From Bradyrhizobium sp. CCGB12 (lineage in GTDB: Bacteria; Pseudomonadota; Alphaproteobacteria; Rhizobiales; Xanthobacteraceae), in NCBI RefSeq assembly GCF_024199845.1, contig NZ_JANADO010000001.1:3720001-3784000 (forward strand): 64,000 nt of DNA, read 5' to 3'. Below, piece by piece: positions 60,676-64,000 of this stretch. The translations under genes and the position numbers were made by a program. The notes beneath the pieces are model-generated. The model did no database searches. It had not been told where the DNA came from and worked only from the letters and a program-made list of their open reading frames with translations. The first letter of the stretch is position 1. Every line of letters starts with the position of its first letter.

Positions 60676-61563
60676 ATGATTTCCGTCATCATCCCCCATC
60701 TCAACCAACCTGATGCGCTGGAAGCCTGCTTGCGCAGCCTGGACGCACAGACCCTGAGTAGGGACGCATTCGAGATCATCGTGGTGGACAACGGCTCGGC
60801 CGCGCCGCCGGTGGACGTCGTAGCCGGTCATCCCGGTGTACGGCTGCAGTACGAACCGCGTTCAGGCCCCGGTCCGGCGCGCAATGCCGGCGTCGCGGCC
60901 GCCAATGGCGAGATCCTGGCCTTCATCGATGCCGATTGTAGAGCCCATCCGGCTTGGCTGAGCAGCGTGATGAAATGGTGTTCCTTATCGCCGGCAGGCA
61001 CCGTTCTCGGAGGCGACGTTCGCATCTGGCAGCCGGAAAATGCGGAGCTTGATGCCATTGCGGCATACGAGAGCGTCTTCGCGTATCGCTTCAAGCTCTA
61101 TATCGAGCGCCACGGCTATTCCGGCACGGGCAACATGGCGGTATTTCGCCGCGACTTCGATCGCGTCGGCCCCTTTGCAGGCATTGACGTCGCCGAAGAT
61201 ATGGATTGGGGGGAACGGGCGCTGCGCGCGGGGCTTCGATTCCGATACATCCCCGAAATGATCGTCTTCCATCCGGCCCGGAGCTCTCTCAAAGAGCTCT
61301 ACGCCAAATGGGATCGACACATCGCGCACTATCGAAACATGGCGGAAGGAAAGCCTAGTTGGCAATTGCGTTGGATCGCGCAAGCGTTGCTTGTCTTCGC
61401 ATCCCTCGCGCCAAGCGCTGTGACCGTACTCACCAGCGATCGCCTACATGGTACCGGCGTCCGCCTCAAAGCTATCGCCGTATTGTGTGCCGTCCGGGTC
61501 CACCGCGCCATGACGATGCTCACACATCTACGAGGCCGGCGAGCGGTCGCTTGGAATCGTTAG
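60676..61563 (+). CDS. Glycosyltransferase family 2
   Basis: The 295-residue enzyme starts MISVIIPHLNQPDALEACLR and has VVDNGSAAPP, the DxD motif IDADCRAHPAW and the acceptor motif DVAEDMDWGERALRAG. This resembles ExoM/ExoW-like GT2 proteins. The last 60 residues include a hydrophobic segment (WIAQALLVFASLAPSAVTVL). Only 16 bases separate it from the convergent toroid protein gene. Confidence 0.88.
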   Translation: MISVIIPHLNQPDALEACLRSLDAQTLSRDAFEIIVVDNGSAAPPVDVVAGHPGVRLQYEPRSGPGPARNAGVAAANGEILAFIDADCRAHPAWLSSVMKWCSLSPAGTVLGGDVRIWQPENAELDAIAAYESVFAYRFKLYIERHGYSGTGNMAVFRRDFDRVGPFAGIDVAEDMDWGERALRAGLRFRYIPEMIVFHPARSSLKELYAKWDRHIAHYRNMAEGKPSWQLRWIAQALLVFASLAPSAVTVLTSDRLHGTGVRLKAIAVLCAVRVHRAMTMLTHLRGRRAVAWNR

Positions 61564-61579
61564 CGAAACAACAATCCTG

Positions 61580-62752
61580 TCAGGCACCGCCAAAGGCACA
61601 ATTGTGGGTCAGCTCCGGCAAGTCAGTGCGCCGGCCAAATGACCACAGGATCCAACCTAGTTCGTAGCTGCGGCATTCAAGCCTAACTTCCACGTCAGTA
61701 CCGTCGATCAGCTTCGCCTCGTTTCCGGTCCAGGCGTTCTTCAGTGCGCGCAATATCCGCGGCGCCTTTGTTGTCAATTCACCCTTGCGAACCTGCGATC
61801 GGAGGGTCAGGTTCAGCTCGGGCACGAGCATGGCCTGGCCAAGCTGGTTATGGCCAAATACCCAGTTGAAGCCCTTGACCAGGGCGTCCCGCGATCCCCT
61901 CTGCCCAAAGCGCTCGGCCCATTCCAGCAGTGCCGGAGCCATTCCATATTGATGGACCGAGTAGACTTCGTAGAAATCAAGAACGCGGCCGCTCATCGCG
62001 TCGAAAAACCAGGGCCATTCCCCTTGTGGGCCTTGAAGCGCAATAAGATTGCGCACACAAGTATCGGCCATGACGAGCGCGGACGCCTCGCCGGCGAATT
62101 CGCCATATTGATAGCAGGCGATCGAGAGATATGTCTGCGTCGCAAAGGACGAGAAGCGGCGCCGAAGGCCGAACGGCGCATCGAAGAACAATCCCGACTC
62201 GCTGTGGAAGCGTTCCTTCAAGAAACGATAAAGCGGCCTGGCGTAGTGCCACCACTCATTCTCCCCCGCCCTCGCCTGGGCCACTACCCCCGTGAGCAGC
62301 ATGCCAAGATCCTGGGCACGGAAGCTCTTCCACTGGGATTCATCGGCAAGAATGGCTCTCAGCTCGCATTTGACGGGGTCCGGTATCTCGAGGCCAAGCT
62401 CGGCGCCGCTCCATAGCGCCATACCGAAGGTATATTTGCGCACCGGAAGCTTCGTGAGTTGAAGAACGTTACGATGGAATATTTCAGGCAGGTCAATGCC
62501 ATCTGGCACTTCGCAGATGCGCGACATCCCGAGCAGAACGTTGAGGGTATAGAATACGTCACTGCTCGGTACCGACTCGTTAGGCGAAGAGCGTCCATCG
62601 AGATGGTAAATATGCGACCACCGGCGGTGCTCAGGTAGCCAACAACGTTCCAGACCGTCGAGTGCATAGTTCACCAGTGGAGAATTCTGCGAGAGCTTGC
62701 TCGCTGTCGTGGGCACCACGAGCTTCACTCCAAAATTCGGACTAATCATCAT
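61580..62752 (-). CDS. Alpha/alpha-toroid protein of unknown function
   Basis: The protein is about 390 residues, starting at ATG 62752 (an ATG at 62749 also possible). It is rich in alternating helices with QGPQGEWPWFFDAMSGRV then VYSVHQYGMAPALLEWAERF. Its repeating helices suggest an (alpha/alpha)6 toroid as in terpenoid-cyclase-like, glycoside hydrolase or lyase folds; I cannot assign a catalytic class. It lies six bases upstream of the HlyD-family gene and may be co-transcribed. A role in glycan modification is inferred from location. Confidence 0.75.
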   Translation of the reverse strand: MMISPNFGVKLVVPTTASKLSQNSPLVNYALDGLERCWLPEHRRWSHIYHLDGRSSPNESVPSSDVFYTLNVLLGMSRICEVPDGIDLPEIFHRNVLQLTKLPVRKYTFGMALWSGAELGLEIPDPVKCELRAILADESQWKSFRAQDLGMLLTGVVAQARAGENEWWHYARPLYRFLKERFHSESGLFFDAPFGLRRRFSSFATQTYLSIACYQYGEFAGEASALVMADTCVRNLIALQGPQGEWPWFFDAMSGRVLDFYEVYSVHQYGMAPALLEWAERFGQRGSRDALVKGFNWVFGHNQLGQAMLVPELNLTLRSQVRKGELTTKAPRILRALKNAWTGNEAKLIDGTDVEVRLECRSYELGWILWSFGRRTDLPELTHNCAFGGA

Positions 62753-62776
62753 GGTCAATCGCCATCCCAAGTCGGG

Positions 62777-64000
62777 TTAGTATTCTCGGATGCTTTCATC
62801 CAATCCGCGTAGCAATGGGTAGAGGAAATAGGAAATCACGGTGCGCTTGCCGACTTTCAGTTCGGCCGTCACCGCCATACCCGGGATCAGTTGAATGCGC
62901 TCGGCCGGCAGCCGAAGGTGCATGTCCGACAAGTCGACCAGTACGCGATAATAGGGAGCTGGCGCGTGACGCGCACCTTCGGCCTTCGGATCCGGTGAGA
63001 ACGTGTCCTGACTGATGACGCGGACTTCTCCTGTTGCAGTTCCATACTTCTGGAAAGGGAACGCTTCGAACTTGATACGAACCGCCTGCCCGAGCGCCAC
63101 CTGACCGATATCCCGTCCCTCGACGTTGACCTCCGCCTGAAGCGGCACGTCACGCGGAACCAGGACAAACAGCGTTTCCGCTTCGCGAACCACTGAGCCG
63201 ACTGTCCGGTTCGCGATGTCCAGCACCACAGCATCTGCCGGCGCCTGCAGGACGATTAACTGTCGGCGAAGTTCGGCTTTCTTCAATTCCTCCGTTGCGC
63301 TATTGCGCTTCGGCACGGTCTCCACCAGTTCCTGATAGGCGGTGCGGCGAAACTCCTCGGTGAAAACCTTCTGGTCAGCGCGAGCCTTTTCCAGCCGATG
63401 CGTAGTATCGGCGATACTGCCACGAACGCGCGCCAAATTGCTCTCAACCTCGAGCCGCGCATCGCGAGAGAGTAGAAAGTTGAGCCTCGAACCGACCTCC
63501 TTGTCCATCAACGAGGTGCGCATGGCTTCGATTGAACGCATCGTGTCGAGCCGTTGTAGGAGAACCCCCTCTTCGTCTTGCGCTGTCTTGAGATTGGCTC
63601 GAGCTGAAGCGATCTGGGCGTCGTAGTTCTGGAGCTGCGCCTCATAGGCGGCCTTCCTCTGCAAGAACAACTTTCCCTGCAGGATCTGGTCCGCATTTGT
63701 CAGGTCCTTGACGGCATACTCGGCCCCGTTCAATTCGGCGCCCAGACGATCGATCGACGCATCCAACCCAGCCACTCTGCCGCGCAATTGATCGAAATCG
63801 GCCTGTGAGAAGGTCGGATCGAGGGTCGCCAGAACGTCGCCACGGTTGACGCGATCACCGGCCTTGACATGAATCTCGCGTATGACCGACGTTTCCAGCG
63901 GCTGCACGACCAGGTTGGGACGTGTCGTGGTCAGTTTTCCCTGCGCCGTGACGATCATCTCCACTTGCGATATGCATGCCCAGATGACCGCGAAGGCAAT
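62777..64000 (-). CDS. HlyD-family membrane fusion protein (5' partial)
   Basis: The frame is open to the window edge. The visible start region reads as a transmembrane helix (IAFAVIWACISQVEMIVTAQ), so only a short cytoplasmic N-terminus is missing. The rest has the HlyD architecture: lipoyl half-motif PLETSVIREIHVKAGDRVNR, a long coiled-coil hairpin (about 75-230), the second half-motif VLQAPADAVVLDIA and a beta-barrel with LIPGMAVTAELKVGKRTVIS. The sequence groups with the T1SS subfamily (CyaD/HlyD). It is distinct from the first MFP at 30123-31436, so a second type I exporter lies outside the window. Confidence 0.9.
   Translation of the reverse strand: MAFAVIWACISQVEMIVTAQGKLTTTRPNLVVQPLETSVIREIHVKAGDRVNRGDVLATLDPTFSQADFDQLRGRVAGLDASIDRLGAELNGAEYAVKDLTNADQILQGKLFLQRKAAYEAQLQNYDAQIASARANLKTAQDEEGVLLQRLDTMRSIEAMRTSLMDKEVGSRLNFLLSRDARLEVESNLARVRGSIADTTHRLEKARADQKVFTEEFRRTAYQELVETVPKRNSATEELKKAELRRQLIVLQAPADAVVLDIANRTVGSVVREAETLFVLVPRDVPLQAEVNVEGRDIGQVALGQAVRIKFEAFPFQKYGTATGEVRVISQDTFSPDPKAEGARHAPAPYYRVLVDLSDMHLRLPAERIQLIPGMAVTAELKVGKRTVISYFLYPLLRGLDESIREY

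Overview
The window looks like chromosome from a Bradyrhizobium-type alphaproteobacterium (inference). The reasons are GC-rich codon use, Liv-type amino-acid ABC transport genes, a fused indolepyruvate oxidoreductase, a bacterial transglutaminase-like cysteine peptidase and the palindromic intergenic repeats typical of that group. No tRNA, rRNA, CRISPR array, transposase or plasmid function was recognised. Both ends cut through genes.

Left third (about 1-21.7 kb): an aromatic/indolic catabolic region. It holds a branched-chain-type ABC transporter (a LivM-LivG fusion and LivF), an orphan class III cyclase, an alpha/beta hydrolase divergent from an AraC regulator, and a minus-strand operon (nitrilase; bicupin dioxygenase; FAH-family hydrolase, 4HBT thioesterase and EthD-like protein). 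Divergent from the nitrilase is iorAB, followed by two overlapping MarR genes. Beyond these is a minus-strand operon of Rieske reductase, oxygenase alpha and beta, acyl-CoA ligase and SDR. The iorA promoter and the reductase promoter share the dyad TATG-N6-CATA laid over or beside the -10 box, so a local MarR protein probably controls both. Gene content suggests catabolism of indole-3-acetate or a related nitrile or aromatic acid; this is inferred.

Middle (about 21.7-40 kb): two tiny Tat-signal proteins, a LuxR-type response regulator, an H-NS family protein, a two-gene operon with a formyltransferase, a LapG-like periplasmic protease, a type I secretion ABC/MFP pair and its probable 847-residue substrate (beta-helix, Ig-like repeats, EF-hand-like duplicated modules, RTX-like C-terminus). 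A shorter Sec-exported beta-helix paralogue lies nearby.

Right third (about 40-64 kb): a Wzx/Wzy-type exopolysaccharide or O-antigen locus. It has many glycosyltransferases (GT2, GT4, GT8, WecG family), FkbM methyltransferases, an acyltransferase, a polymerase, a flippase, and a near-complete gene set for an N-acetylated (di)amino-mannuronic acid sugar (wecB, wecC, Gfo/Idh dehydrogenase, DegT aminotransferase, hexapeptide acetyltransferase, wecG). It ends in an alpha/alpha-toroid protein and a second HlyD-family protein. From about 22.9 kb onward most transcription units are preceded by a short, extremely AT-rich tract rich in TTTAAT/ATTAAA, which stands out from the GC-rich background and may be the target of an H-NS or MucR-like silencer.
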